Source of the DNA: Parietaria judaica
Lineage: Eukaryota; Streptophyta; Magnoliopsida; Rosales; Urticaceae
Assembly: GCA_954871525.1 (NCBI GenBank)
Contig: OX940867.1
Coordinates: forward strand, 14,361,343-14,425,342
Reading direction: 5' to 3'
DNA length: 64,000 bases
Translations under genes and position numbers: made by a program
Notes under the pieces: generated by a model
Databases searched by the model: none
What the model was told of the DNA's origin: nothing
What the model saw: the letters and a program-made list of their open reading frames with translations, nothing else
Part shown: piece by piece, positions 1 through 11,132 of the stretch
How the letters are laid out: each line of letters opens with the position of its first letter
Position numbering within the stretch: the stretch's first letter is position 1

Positions 1-1934
1 CATTCTGGATAATGTCTAATCATTTGGCTTGACTTATAAAAATGAAAGGTCTGTGGCAGACGTCAGATAGTTTTATCGTCAGCGTGGCAAAAGTACCATA
101 TCTTGGTACACGCAATTAACTGATAAAAGAAAGTTAGAATTTAGATTTTCTATCAGCACCATGTTGTTGGAAATTAAATTCTAAGCAACTTTGCTTTTTG
201 AACCAAGTCATTTCGACTTACGGTTAGTGATTTATGGATTTTCTAAGTATGTGCTCGGTTCGAGAAACTATGAAATTAAATCACATGTCACGAATTTAAA
301 TGATGGTGTGGCACCATGACATTTTTATGTGTGATATTGAGATCAGGAATTATTAATATAATTTAATTATTTGGATTTAATTATTAATATCTTATTAATA
401 ATTAATTAATAATTAATAGATTTATATTAATAATAATAATGTATATTTAATTATACATGTTACATTGTAAATCGTATTGGGCCTACATGATATAGTCCAC
501 TCGAGTTTGACCTAGATAGGGTTTAATATTTGCGGCATAAGTACCTAAAGTTTGGTACTTTGGCAAAAACCCTAAAATCAATATTATCCTTTAGATCGGA
601 GATGATTTAATATCAACCGTAGGATTAAGATGATTGATTTTTGACCTAACCCTAATTCGAAAATAATAGCTTGGTGACCAAGCTTAGGGTTTTCGAATTT
701 GATCTAATTAATTGTATCCGTTAGATCGGTTTAAGATTTAATCTTTACCGTCGGATTGGAAATTAATTATTTATATATGTAATATATAATTTTCGAATAT
801 AATGATAAGATAAAATCGAATTTGGCTTTTACCAAGTCTTAGAATATTTGATATTTATCCCAAATTAATTTGATCCATTAGATCGGTCTAAGATTAATCT
901 AAGCCGTTGGATCTAGATAATTAATTTCGAAATTATCATTAATATATATATATATATATTTCGAATATTTAAATAAGTAGATAAGATTGGTTTTTTGATT
1001 TACCAAGTATTTCTTATTTAATTAAATCCCTAATTAATTATATTCATAGGATTTAGATAAGATTGAATCTAAGCCTTTGGATTAGGATAATTAATTATAT
1101 TTAATAATGATTTTCGAAGTTAGATATATATATATATATATATATATATATTCGAATTATATTTAAATAAGAAGATAAGCTTGATTTTTGTATTTATCAA
1201 GTCTTTCTTATTTAATTAAATACAAGTTTAATTATAACCATTGGATTTAGATGAGATTAAATCTCAACCATTGGATTGAAATAATTAAAGTATTTATATA
1301 TATATAAAATTCGAATTTAGGAGAGAAAATCTCTAATTCGGTTACGGGCCAAGTCTATAAATAGGAAGCTCATTTACAACATTCTACACACCTCTCCCCA
1401 GAGCAAAAACTCGAGCTCTCCCTCTCTCTCTAGGGTCTGCGAGTTTTCTGCTTCTGATCTCTTTTCTGGTTCGGCTTAGGAGACTATTTCTCCGGAAGCT
1501 TAAAAAGAACCTCAGTTAAATTTTGCGACGGAGTCCTGCCGGCGAAGCCCACGCTTCGGTACGAGGAGTCCAGGAGAATATCCTGGAAGATCATGGGTGT
1601 TTCCCTCAGCACCGGCGGAGCCCTGCCGAACTTCAGAGTCCGCAATCAGAAACGTCAACCGAGGTACGGCCTTATGCATTGGGTTAATAAATGCAAAAAA
1701 ATTTACTGCTTTCTATTTATTTCTTATATTTCGACTTTGATATTAATAATATGTTATGAATATTAAATATGTAATATTTATCGGATCTTGTTGAAATGGT
1801 TATTACCCGATATCCGTGCCGTTATTCCGATAACAAGTTTTCCGCTTTAAAAATAATTTTTTAAATGTCACCGGGACGGCTCGGAGGCATATTTCGTGGT
1901 AATGGAGTCGGAATTCAAACCCCGATTTCCAACA
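1..1934 (+). mobile_element. Long LTR, family F copy 1 (3' part, cut by window start)
   Basis: The sequence matches, on the same strand, 60710-62620 and the outer copy at 62621-64000, and matches the reverse complement of 14584-17335. It ends in CCAACA at 1934, and no primer-binding site follows, so it is probably a solo LTR; its left end lies outside the window. It carries a TATA box at 1356-1364, then a transcribed-leader-like block (about 1380-1670) with the conserved CTGCCGGCGAAGCCCACGC stretch. Upstream, five diverged units contain a CCGTTGGATT-like core and several have a TA run. No coding frame is visible. If solo, the left TSD should read GCTCC, as at 1935-1939. Confidence 0.8.
1356..1364 (+). 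promoter_or_regulatory. TATA box of family F LTR
   Basis: TATAAATAG lies just before a pyrimidine-rich, ACACACC-containing leader. The same arrangement appears in the outer copy at 63635-63642 (TATAAATA) and on the minus strand in the copy at 14584-17335 (about 15152-15162). This is the expected U3 promoter of an LTR. Confidence 0.6.
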
Positions 1935-2139
1935 GCTCCCCCTATAAAAAACGGGACCAGAGCCTCGGAAAAAGAAGTCGACTTACTTATACCCTCTTAA
2001 GAGTAGTTAACCTCGTTGATAAAGGTATTATTATGAAATTTTATCTCCTAAAGAATTAATCTCTTATGAATTATATTAAAAAATGTCCCCATTAAAGGTA
2101 TAAAGAAATGAGGAATTGAAACTTAATAATATACGCCTG
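1935..2139. other. Unassigned spacer
   Basis: AT-rich sequence between the F LTR and the solo LTR G. The small frame at 1865-2059 runs across the LTR end and has no recognisable product. Nothing else is supported here. Confidence 0.5.
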
Positions 2140-2144
2140 ACCCT

Positions 2145-3442
2145 TGTTGTGGATTTTCTACGTAAGTATACGTATCTAAAACAAGTAATATAATGATAAG
2201 AAAAGTCGACCCCACGGAGAATTGCTACTATTATTATTACTAAGTACTAGTCTTTTATCACCTTAATTTTATCTAAACAAATAAATATGCAATACGAGCA
2301 ATTAAATAACTAATGAAAAATAAATACTAAAAATGAGAGCTTTAGACAAATAGAGAAATATAGGATCACAATCATTCCTCACACTTCACCCGATTCTTAA
2401 TACCATTCATTCGATTATCAAATTACTATAAGTTGTTAACCAAGACCCCTAATGCATCAAATGAACTCTTCCGATATTCAATTCGAGTTATCTTTCCTAA
2501 CTAACTCACTATATTCCTATGTAAATTAAATTATGAACGATTCATTAAGCATGTGTTCTTAACGGGTTACACATGTTACATAGGTATATTCCTATCCTAT
2601 ATAACTCAAGATTTCTATCATAGATCATGTGTCATTCTATCTACGGCTAAACATAAATTTCCTTTTTCCAAAGTTCCTAAGGTTTACCAAATCAATTTAA
2701 TTGGTGATCAAGCAATCAAAAACATTGAGAAAAGGATAGAATAAACAAACTTAAAGCAATTGTCATTAATCAAAGAAACGATAATCCAAATCAAGCTACA
2801 TGTGAGTTTCGATTGCAATCCTATGAACGATTAAGCTCGTGATGAGTCTAGAGCATCATAAGGAGATATATAATGGAAAAAGAAAATTCAACAAAAGAAA
2901 GTGATACTAATGGAGAGAATCTATGAAGTGATCTTCGTCTCCACCGTTCTTCTTCGCAAAACCCCGATCTCCAATGGCGTTCTTCGCGTTTCCAAGCCTC
3001 TTGTGATGATTTTCTCTACCAAAATTCGTCCCTTAATCCCTCTTCATGATCCCCTTATATGGACTCCTCATTAGGTTAAGATTAGGCTAAAAGTAACCTA
3101 ATTCGCGAAACAGTGGTGTTGGGGCACGCAAAATTGTGTGCTGGGGCACAGGGTTAATTCTGGGGCCCCGAAAATCTGTGCCACGACACCAAGCTACTGC
3201 CTGAGATTCTCAATTTCGGATTTTGGGCATGTTTGAACGATTTTTCTTTTATCGTTCCATGCGTTGGTGCTCCATATTTGCACCAAATGACTCTATTCAT
3301 CTCGATCTTCAATCAAATTGCTATCTACTCATGTAACTCCTGAAATAAACTAAAACACTAAAAGAAACAAATTAAATGGCTCTTGGATAAACGAAACTCT
3401 AAGTAAAAGTACTCGATTTATCGGTATAAAACCGGCTCAACA
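2145..3442 (-). mobile_element. Solo LTR, family G
   Basis: The 1298-bp unit starts TGTTGTGG and ends GGCTCAACA on the plus strand, so in its own sense it runs TGTTGAGCC to CCACAACA. Perfect 5-bp target duplications ACCCT flank it at 2140-2144 and 3443-3447, with no internal retroelement sequence. In sense orientation the last ~100 bp contain a CTCCGTGGGGTCGAC stretch. That type of stretch is familiar near the LTR ends of some plant Ty3/gypsy elements, so Tat/Athila-like ancestry is an inference. A TATA-like CATATAAGG lies on the minus strand near 3052-3060. The frame at 2553-2744 is incidental. Confidence 0.8.
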
Positions 3443-3447
3443 ACCCT

Positions 3448-3796
3448 ATCAATATGTTGCTTACGAATTACATACCGTTTATTTTCTTTGTAAATTCTCC
3501 ATGTCCCTACAAGACCAAATATCATTTCAATAATAGAAGAGCCTCAATTAGTTGTATTTACGTATTCATTACACTTTGTTATTTTCAATATTTCTATAAA
3601 GGCATATATGCTGGGTTTCCACCATTGTGAGATAATTAAAGCTAAATAAACTTTTTATTTATTTATTATTGAGTATGACTTTGCCCTTTTCTAACCCTTT
3701 ATTCTATAATTAAACTAGTCAAATCTTTTTACCCTCTAATTTGTTTATTTTTATGGAATGTCTCTTTTTTATATTTTAAAACTTGCTTTAATATCG

Positions 3797-3827
<31 letters not shown>

Positions 3828-4217
3828 TTTTTTTTTTTCCTTGACATATATATATATTTTTTAATTAGTTAATTTAAAGAATGTCCTAAAGCAATTAAAT
3901 ACATAGTGACATATATAAGGTTAAGGTGCAAACAGATGAAATGAAGTTAAATGGAACAAATATATTCATATAATGATATGTTGAGAACTTGAGTGGGTAT
4001 TTTTTTAAACCAATGATATCTTATTTAGTGTCAATTAAAAAGGAATATGATGCAGAGTCTATTCCATGGGACCCCACATACGAAATTGCATGGCAATTTC
4101 CTAATTTCTTTTCCACCTAAAAAAACAAACTACTTGAAAATTATAGCAACTTCATTGAAACTCCCTAATAAGTAGCGTACAACTTTAATCTTGGGGAAAG
4201 AAGACGAACACAACATG
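3448..4217. other. Intergenic region upstream of the CML gene
   Basis: AT-rich single-copy-looking DNA containing the C30 tract. It should include the promoter of the downstream CML gene. No coding frame is supported. Confidence 0.5.
3798..3838 (+). repeat. Homopolymer C30 followed by T11
   Basis: Thirty C residues (3798-3827) are followed at once by about eleven T residues. The complementary strand is a long G run with strong G-quadruplex potential. Length is uncertain because such tracts are error-prone in sequencing. Confidence 0.9.
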
Positions 4218-4226
4218 TATAAATAG
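4218..4226 (+). promoter_or_regulatory. TATA box of the CML gene
   Basis: TATAAATAG lies 88 bp upstream of the chosen start codon. It predicts transcription starting near 4250, downstream of the in-frame ATG at 4239. That decides in favour of the ATG at 4314. Confidence 0.75.
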
Positions 4227-4313
4227 ATCCTTCTTTGCTTGAAAAACAACTCAACAAAACTTGTTCATATTATTTTTTTATATATTATTATATCTCTTCC
4301 TCATTCAAAAAAA

Positions 4314-4904
4314 ATGGCTACTAGCAATGGTAATACCACAAGCAAAGCAGTCTCCAAATGGCTTGCAAATAAGACTCGCAAGCTAAGCTTAAATCGTCGT
4401 CGATCAAACCTGAGATCGCCCACTTCACCTACTTGTTCGGTTTCTTCCGGTTCTTCTTCAAACTCTCCAAATAACTCTCCGAGAAACGACGACAGGATTG
4501 TGACGATGGCGACTAGAAATAAAGACGACGAGCTAAGGTTAGTCTTCAACCACTTTGACGCGAACGAGGATGGAAAAATCTCGGCCTACGAGCTCCAGTC
4601 GTACTTCGAATCAGTCGGAGAACACGTGTCCATTGAGCAGGCTAAGACCATGATAGGCGACGATGATTCGCTGGAGTTTGAAGCGTTCTTGGGGCTCATG
4701 AAGCGGGACGAGAGTGATCTGAAGAGCGCTTTCGAGATATTCGAGCTTGAAAACGGCTGCATAACACCTAGGAGCGTGCAGAGGATGTTGCGCAAGCTTG
4801 GCGACGTTAGGTCCTACGACGAGTGCAAGGCCATGGTCCGAGCTTTCGACAGAGACGGAAATGGGGTCCTCGATTACACAGAATTTCACCAAATGATGGC
4901 TTGA
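4314..4904 (+). CDS. CML41: Calmodulin-like EF-hand protein (CML41-like)
   Basis: An intronless 196-residue calcium sensor that would translate cytosolic Ca2+ signals to target proteins. The N-terminal ~70 residues are basic then Ser/Pro-rich (KWLANKTRKLSLNRRR at 15-30), followed by four EF-hand regions. EF1 (82-93, DANEDGKISAYE) and EF4 (179-190, DRDGNGVLDYTE) have all key Asp/Asn/Glu ligands. EF2 (about 115-125) and EF3 (about 144-155, containing CITP) lack them, so two functional Ca2+ sites are expected. The long tail, CITP-containing third hand and C-terminal FHQMMA resemble Arabidopsis CML41, reported at plasmodesmata; that identity is from memory. An in-frame ATG at 4239 would add 25 hydrophobic residues but lies upstream of the predicted transcription start. 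No lesion is visible. It is the only intact host gene in the window. Confidence 0.9.
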   Translation: MATSNGNTTSKAVSKWLANKTRKLSLNRRRSNLRSPTSPTCSVSSGSSSNSPNNSPRNDDRIVTMATRNKDDELRLVFNHFDANEDGKISAYELQSYFESVGEHVSIEQAKTMIGDDDSLEFEAFLGLMKRDESDLKSAFEIFELENGCITPRSVQRMLRKLGDVRSYDECKAMVRAFDRDGNGVLDYTEFHQMMA

Positions 4905-5325
4905 GTATTTTACACTCTTTGTTTCGGTTTTAAAGGATTAGGGTTTGCTTATAAGAGAGCCCATATTAAATTATACAAGTAAGTGTCAATACTGCGGTAT
5001 AAGCTCTTCATAATGAATTTGTATCTTTGAGATACCGTGTTCGAATTCCATGATATAAACATATTTCGAGAAACAGACTAACAAACTAAGAAAAATACTA
5101 GAATCTTATAAGATTCGTATCATGTAAAGATTGAAAGAACATATTTGGATTGATTACTGTTCTATTATGTTGTTGAGAACAATTATTAAAAGGTATTGCT
5201 CGATTAAGTTTTAATGTATTTATTTAATTGTTGTTGTTATATATACAAAGAAAATAAAAGGTTGTATCTCTAGTCAATCATTTTCGCTATATATAAACAA
5301 AGAAATTTGGCTCTAATTATATTTT
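4905..5325. other. 3' flank of the CML gene
   Basis: AT-rich DNA from the stop codon to the target duplication of the next retroelement. It should hold the 3' UTR and polyadenylation region; no other feature was recognised. Confidence 0.5.
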
Positions 5326-5342
5326 CTTATTGTTGGTCCACT

Positions 5343-5854
5343 TGTTGGATCTGCAAAAAACACGAACACCACCAAAGAAATCGAACAGAAAATTGAAGAA
5401 CACAAATCTAGGAGAAGAATTTTTTTATTGATAATCGAAGGCAAAAATACAAGAAGATAAACTTAAGACTCTAATGGACTCGGCACTTTACGAAGTGTAC
5501 AATGCTAGGTTTATATAGTCACTCTCAAAGTGAAATCCCAGCTAACAGAATCGCACAAAATCGGGAAACTACCCTAAATGAACTCATCAAATCTTTGACT
5601 CGATCTTTGCTTGGTCCTCAACCTACGTGCTTTCCTTACTGGGTAGTTGCTGACTTTCTCTTTCCTGCACGGACAGCTCCTCTGTCTCCGAGCTGGCCTG
5701 CTCGTATGCCCTAGGCTGGGCTTGCCTTCTATCCGGACATTCTGCTCGTGTTCACCCGAGTTGGGCTGAACTCTTGTCCGTCCTTGGTTCTGGTCGGTAC
5801 CTGGGCTGACTTCCTTTCCACTGTGTGACGGACTAAGTCAAGCTTAAGCTCACA
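5343..5854 (-). repeat. 3' LTR of deleted copia A
   Basis: The plus strand reads TGTTGGATC to AAGCTCACA (512 bp), matching 7905-8411. A further TGTTGGTCCACT at 5331-5342 lies between this LTR and the target duplication. In sense this is LTR end, AGTGG (the first bases after the 5' LTR), then a second ACCAACA terminus. Confidence 0.88.
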
Positions 5855-6281
5855 TTCTCCCCTGTAAGCTTGACTCGCTTCTACTTTCTTCACTCCGAGC
5901 AGCTCTCTCATCTCTGCGAACTTGACTCTCGCCAGAGCCTTTGGTAGGTATATCTTTCCGTTGCTCCCTTGTGTTGACGAACTCCACGATGATCTCTCGC
6001 TTCTCCACACACTCACGAATATAGTGAAATTTCGTGTCAATGTGTTTGCTCCGTCCATGGAACACTGGATTCTTCTTCAACGCAATTGCAGACTTGTTGT
6101 CCACGTAGAGAGTAACTGGTCTCTGCTCGGATCCGGTCATTTCACTTGTTACCTGCCAATGTTGTTGGGGTGACTGGACCACATAGATCTGCATGCACCA
6201 ATTGTAGGGGTCTTTCTCCCTGCCAATGTTAGATCTGCATGCACCAATTGTATCCTCGTCTGCTTCGCGATCGTACAACAT
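5855..6281 (-). pseudogene. Copia A RNase H remnant joined to integrase start
   Basis: The minus strand encodes the C-terminal RNase H region, including LYVDNKSAIALKKNP and HIDTKFHYIRECVEKREI, close to 25980-26270 of the longer copy. Upstream it is fused to a few residues from the integrase start (VVQSPQQHW, read out of frame relative to integrase). The final LTKALG segment is frameshifted. This is a deletion scar, not a gene. Confidence 0.85.
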
Positions 6282-6289
6282 TCACATAG

Positions 6290-7876
6290 CTAGTCGGGGT
6301 GTTCTATCTTGGGAACACCGAGGGCAATCTTCTTTTCGCCCATCATCTTGACCGCGTGAAAATTCACGTGTCCGAGCCGTGCGTGCCATAGCCAAGCCTG
6401 ATCGGCCATCGATGCCATGAGACAGACGGGCTGGCATGTCTTTAGGAGAATTTTATAGAGTCTTTTGGGTGTCCGCTACACCTTCATCAACAGCTTTCCT
6501 TCCTTGGTCCACATCTTCAGGAAGGATCCTGATAGCACCACCGTGTTCCAGATCTCAGTCATCTGCCCTAGACTTATGATGTTGCTCTTCAACTTCGGGA
6601 TGAAATACACCTGGGTCATCAGACTGTAGTCTCCATTTTTCACTCGAACATGATTGATCCTCTGCCTCAGATCTCTACGACTGATCTGTCGCTGAATTTC
6701 ACGTTTCCCGTGATCTCCTCATCGAGCTCTTCAAACTTAGCTTGGTCCTCATTCATGTGGTTGCTAGCTCCGTTGCCTAAGTACCGTACGTCGGTACTGG
6801 CCTTCTTCTCTCCATCTACGAGGATGTTTACAATATTCTTATCCTCAATCAGGAAGACCTTCTCGTTGGTTTCGTCCGGACAGTTCTGCTCGGCCTTTAG
6901 GCTGATCGGCACATTGATCACTTCTGCCCGGGCCTTGGCGTCACTTTTTCCATTATGTTCGTCCAGGTGCGTTTCCTGCTCGGCAAATAACAATGCCGGC
7001 TGGTCGTATGGGAATCTCGCTAGATTCGCCTCTTCGCCCTGGTTCTTGCTCCGGCACTCAGATGCAAAGTGCCCAAGCTTCTGACAATTGTAGCACTTCA
7101 CTGTTCTCTTGTCTCTCCTAGTCGTGCTTTCCTGACGGGGTGCACCACGGCCGCGACCTCGCGTGTCCCGACCTAGCCCTCGTCCACGACCTTGTCCGCG
7201 TCCTTGGAATTCTCCACCACTTTTCATGCGTAAGCAGAAGGTTCTTCTCCTCTTCTCTTTCACCGTAACCCTGAAGTCTCTCCTCGTGGGCTTTGAGACG
7301 ACCAACAACCTCCTCGATTGTCATGGTCTTGAGATCGCCGAACTTCTTGATCGCCGTGACAATTTTCATGTACTTGTGAGGCACTGCTCGGAGAAACTTC
7401 TTGACGGCGGTGGTCTCCTCCACCTTGTCTCCCAGCGAGCGTATGCCGGTCACAATGGACGTGAGCCGCATAGCGAAATCATCAATCGATTTGCTCTCCC
7501 TCATCCTCATAACCTCGAACTCACTCTTGAAGGTCTGGACCTTTGCCTCCTTAACGCGATCTGCGCCTATGTGCATGGTCTGAAGTGTTTTCGTTGCTTC
7601 CTTCGCGGAATCTTTCTCGGCGAACATGAGAAGAACATCTTCTGGAACTGCTTGGTAGATTGCGGCGAGAGCCATTCTTTCCTTGCGCCCTTCGACACCG
7701 CTGTTCTCTACAGCCTCCCACACTCCCTACGCCTGCAGATTTACCCTCATCTTCAATGCCCACACGGCGTAATTGCTGTTCGTGATCATGGGGTAATGGA
7801 GCGTAATTGTTCCTTCTCTGGATTCTGGTTTCTGCGCGACCTTGACTCCTTTCATCGGTTACTCTGATGAAGACAT
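6290..7876 (-). pseudogene. Copia A gag-protease pseudogene
   Basis: Sense starts at ATG 7876-7874. It encodes a gag domain (YAVWALKMRVNLQA, then the helical region), a CCHC zinc knuckle CYNCQKLGHFASEC, the protease region and a pre-integrase segment. Lesions visible: TAA at codon 6, a TAG after NLQA, a frameshift near 7210 in the Gly/Arg-rich stretch, and a TGA near 6667. The protease active site reads YLGNGASNHM where the sister copy has YLDNGASNHM, so the catalytic Asp is also lost. The gag frame lacks the stop that the longer copy carries at 22298. Confidence 0.85.
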
Positions 7877-7904
7877 GTTCTTCGATTGAAGCTCTGATAC
7901 CACT

Positions 7905-8411
7905 TGTTGGATCTGCAAAGAACACGAACACCACCAAAGAAATCGAACAGAATATTGAAGAACACAAATCTAGGAGAAGAATCTCTCTATTGATAATCGA
8001 AGGCAAAAATACAAGAAGATAAACTTAAGACTCTAATGGACTCGACACTTTACAAAGTGTACAATGCTAGGTTTATATAGCCACTCTCAAAGTCAAACCC
8101 TAGCTAACATAATCGCACAAAATCGGAAAACTACCCTAAATGATCTCGTCAAATCTTTGACTCTATCTTTGCTTGCTCCTCAAGCTACGCGCTTTCCTTA
8201 CTGGGTAGTTGTTGACTCTCCCTTTCCTGCCCGGACAGCTCCTCTGTCTCCGAGCTAGCCTGCTCGTATGCCCCGGGCTGGGCTTGCCTTCTATCCGGAT
8301 ATTCTGCTCATATTCACCCGAGCTGGGCTGAATTCTTGTTCGTCCTTGTATCTGGTCGGTACCCGGGCTGACTTCCTCTGTGTGACAAACTAAGTTAAGC
8401 TTAAGCTCACA
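7905..8411 (-). repeat. 5' LTR of deleted copia A with tRNA-iMet primer site
   Basis: This 507-bp LTR matches 5343-5854. Immediately internal, on the minus strand, lies AGTGGTATCAGAGC (about 7891-7904), the usual plant initiator-Met tRNA primer-binding site. Confidence 0.88.
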
Positions 8412-8416
8412 CTTAT

Positions 8417-10464
8417 TGCATCATTGGACTGCAACTAATATTAATTAGAGTATTTTTATTAGTTCCTAGATTTTAATCCATTAGTTTTAAGAAATAAAAA
8501 TAACTTTCAATTAAATTCATGTTCTGATTTAAGTCCTTTGAATTGGGTAATATATACAGACTATCCGAGAGAGAGGCCCTCCACTTAACATTGTGATACA
8601 CGTGGCGCTACGTTTGTACTTGACGGAGTTTTCTAACGGAACACGACAATTAATTAATGTTAGTACTTATATGCCGCCAATTTATTCATGGTAACTAAGA
8701 ATACAAACATAGTTTATAACATGAAAACGGAAAATATACGTTTGTAGTCTAATGAAATTTCTGTATCACGATTTCTTTTTTAAATTAAAAAAGTGGAGTA
8801 CAATTATATATGATAATTAGTTAAAGAGGTTATGAGGCCCAACCCAAAGATAAACAAGCTTAGACATGTTTGGAGTGTTTAATTTAGTTCACGTGTCTTA
8901 TAATCAGATGTCCGAATTTGCTTACTGTTACAACATACCAAATTTGAAGGTCTCGGAGATATCTACATCGCTGACTTAGACACACTTTAGAGGCCTAAAA
9001 CCGCTCTTAATGGATGTTTCGAGCACTTTTAAGCTTTCATCATTTTCACTTTAGGCTGCTTGGGGTTAAACAAATCAATTCTCATTTTGAATTTCATAAT
9101 TCTTGCAGGTGATCAATTTGTTGAAAATATTGCAAATTAACGCAAATGAATGGAAAATAAAAGCAAATAAAAAACATATGTGTTAAATCAAAGAAACGTT
9201 CGAGAATAATCAAGTTAACATTTCACGATTCCCAAAGAAGCTATACTTGAAAATGAAAATGGTTATTGTCCATATTATGAGTTAGTATGCAACGTTCAGA
9301 AATTTATTTTGAGAATTAGAGTCGTTTGAACGTTATGAATTAATTAAGGAATCAATTACAATTCCCAAAACACATCTAGAAAATGAAAGCAAGCTGGGTT
9401 TTCCTTCGACACACTAAGAACAATACAATTTTTATAACTCAGAAATTTTTGAAATTTGCTTATTCGTTTTCGCTCTTAGCAACTTCAAAATACCTTGACA
9501 TATCTATGATGTTGGGTAAAATATTGTTGAGCACAGATTCGTTCGCTGACCACCGCGGGAGTTCGGACACCATTGTATCCTGGGAAACCGACGCCTAAGG
9601 GGCGAATCAGTTGTAAGGAAAGAGTCAAACGTGCCTCGATGAAACCTTGTGTTGCAGTACCAAAGAAGTTGTATGTCACATCTCAGCTGGAATAATGGCG
9701 TTGTTATCGCATAAGCCGCTGCGTCGGAGAAGTAGAAGCCGATGCTCAGCGTTGGAAGAAGAAACGATAGAAATTTATTTGAAGCTTTTCTCTCTATTTC
9801 TCTTATCTAAATTTATCTCTTCATTGTATATATCTCTCTCTTTCAAAGAAATGAAAATATTTTGTACACAATTGAATTATTTCCGCATCTTCCCCAAATT
9901 TATGTTCATGAGAGAATTCGATTTGATAGCCGAATATGGTATTCAAATTTGTTGAATCAGCACACTTATGAAGGATCTTCGATATTTTACTTTCGTAATT
10001 ACTCTCGTAAGAGCAACGGAATTATTTTTTAGCAATACCAATATTAGAATATAGAAAGGGAAAATATAAGAAATAAGAGTTTGTCATAGTTAGGTTTTTT
10101 TCACTAATTAGACTTTTTTAACGTCTACAAATGAATAACGACTAAGTGGCTGAAAATTTTGTACACGCTTTCTATTCCGTCCCCATCCTGGACTGTTTTC
10201 AGCCTTAATAACAACGAGTAAAGCCTAAAAAGAGGATATATTTTCCAAAGCGTGTAAAGAGGAAAATGTTGAATAATAATAAAATGGAAAACAGAAAGAG
10301 TATATGTTCAGAATTAGTGGTTGTTTAGAAGAAATCCCAAGTATGACATTTGTACCACGCTTAAAACTAAAGCAATGTTTTAAAAGTTTAAGCTTTTCAA
10401 CATAGAATAATAAATAAATACTTTAAAAAAGCTTAGAGGTAATTAAGAGAATACCTGGCTATAT
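8417..10464. other. Unassigned AT-rich region
   Basis: About 2 kb without a supported gene. A GC-richer island at about 9540-9760 stands out and is followed by a CT-rich, TATA-bearing stretch (9780-9850), which could be part of an old LTR. I could not find matched ends or target duplications for it. The short frames here (for example 9647-9955 and 9485-9679) show no recognisable domain. Confidence 0.4.
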
Positions 10465-10880
10465 TGTTGGTTTTTATTTTTATTTATCTCATTCTCGAGG
10501 CGGAATTTTCTTGGAGTCTATGCGGTTTCGTGCTCGTCTCGTGCTCCGGATCACAGCTCAAAAAATATCAAACCTCTATATCACCCACCACGTCGTTGCG
10601 GGAACGTTGTAACATCTCGTTAGATTTACTATAGCGCCCTCAGTGTTGGATGACGACTCTCTCTCACGAGACCTAATGGGATATAAACACTAAATGGATC
10701 AAGCCCATTAAGTCATTTAATTAATAATTAATGATATTAATAATTAATTCATAATAATTACTCACCACTCCCGTGTGAGTCTCGTACCTATTAAGGGCGG
10801 TACATTTGGACCTTGTAGGCCCATTGTGCTTGTAGGCCTACTTGTGCCCAATCCCAATTTAGGGCATTATACTTCAATCT
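10465..10880 (-). mobile_element. 3' LTR of degenerate copia C (tentative)
   Basis: The plus strand starts TGTTGGTTTT (10465) and ends ACTTCA (about 10880). On the minus strand the sequence just upstream is AGTGGGAGATTGAAG, a typical copia polypurine tract abutting the 3' LTR. The internal region (10881-11132) resumes after Gypsy A at 27168 and leads to an RNase H remnant in the same orientation. LTR limits are inferred from termini only; no second LTR is in the window. Confidence 0.5.
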
Positions 10881-11132
10881 CCCACTAACATGAATATACC
10901 GGTAATTTTTGTTCCACTTGCATATTCGTACGTTGAGTTGATCCATGTAAATCTCAGGATTGGTTGTGACACCAACACTTTCACAATCAACTCCACCGTG
11001 TTTGTAGATATCACAAATAAAATGTTATTGTGAATTCATCATTGTACTATGCTTCTCTGATGAGTTCGGTGTGACCCGGTAGAATTTTGCAGAATTGGCC
11101 AAAGATTCTAATAATCTATAGATAGTTGGAGG

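Larger units (their letters stand above)
5331..8411 (-). mobile_element. Copia family A, internally deleted copy
   Basis: A 3.08 kb Ty1/copia element on the minus strand with ~510-bp LTRs and perfect TSDs CTTAT at 5326-5330 and 8412-8416. It is the same family as the longer copy at 21423-26788. In sense order it keeps gag, protease and the pre-integrase region, then jumps from the start of integrase to RNase H, losing most of integrase and all of the reverse transcriptase core (about 2.2 kb). It therefore cannot move without help. Scrambled sequence lies near 6150-6255. An extra 12 bp (5331-5342) extends the 3' LTR end. Confidence 0.9.

Noticed and set aside
4239..4313. Upstream in-frame ATG adding a hydrophobic 25-residue leader to the CML protein
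   Set aside because: It lies only 13 bp after the TATA box, ahead of the expected transcription start, and the family starts at the MATS-type Met.
9485..9955. Frames around the GC-richer island, possibly an LTR leader
   Set aside because: No matching LTR, terminus pair or target duplication could be found, and no protein domain is visible.
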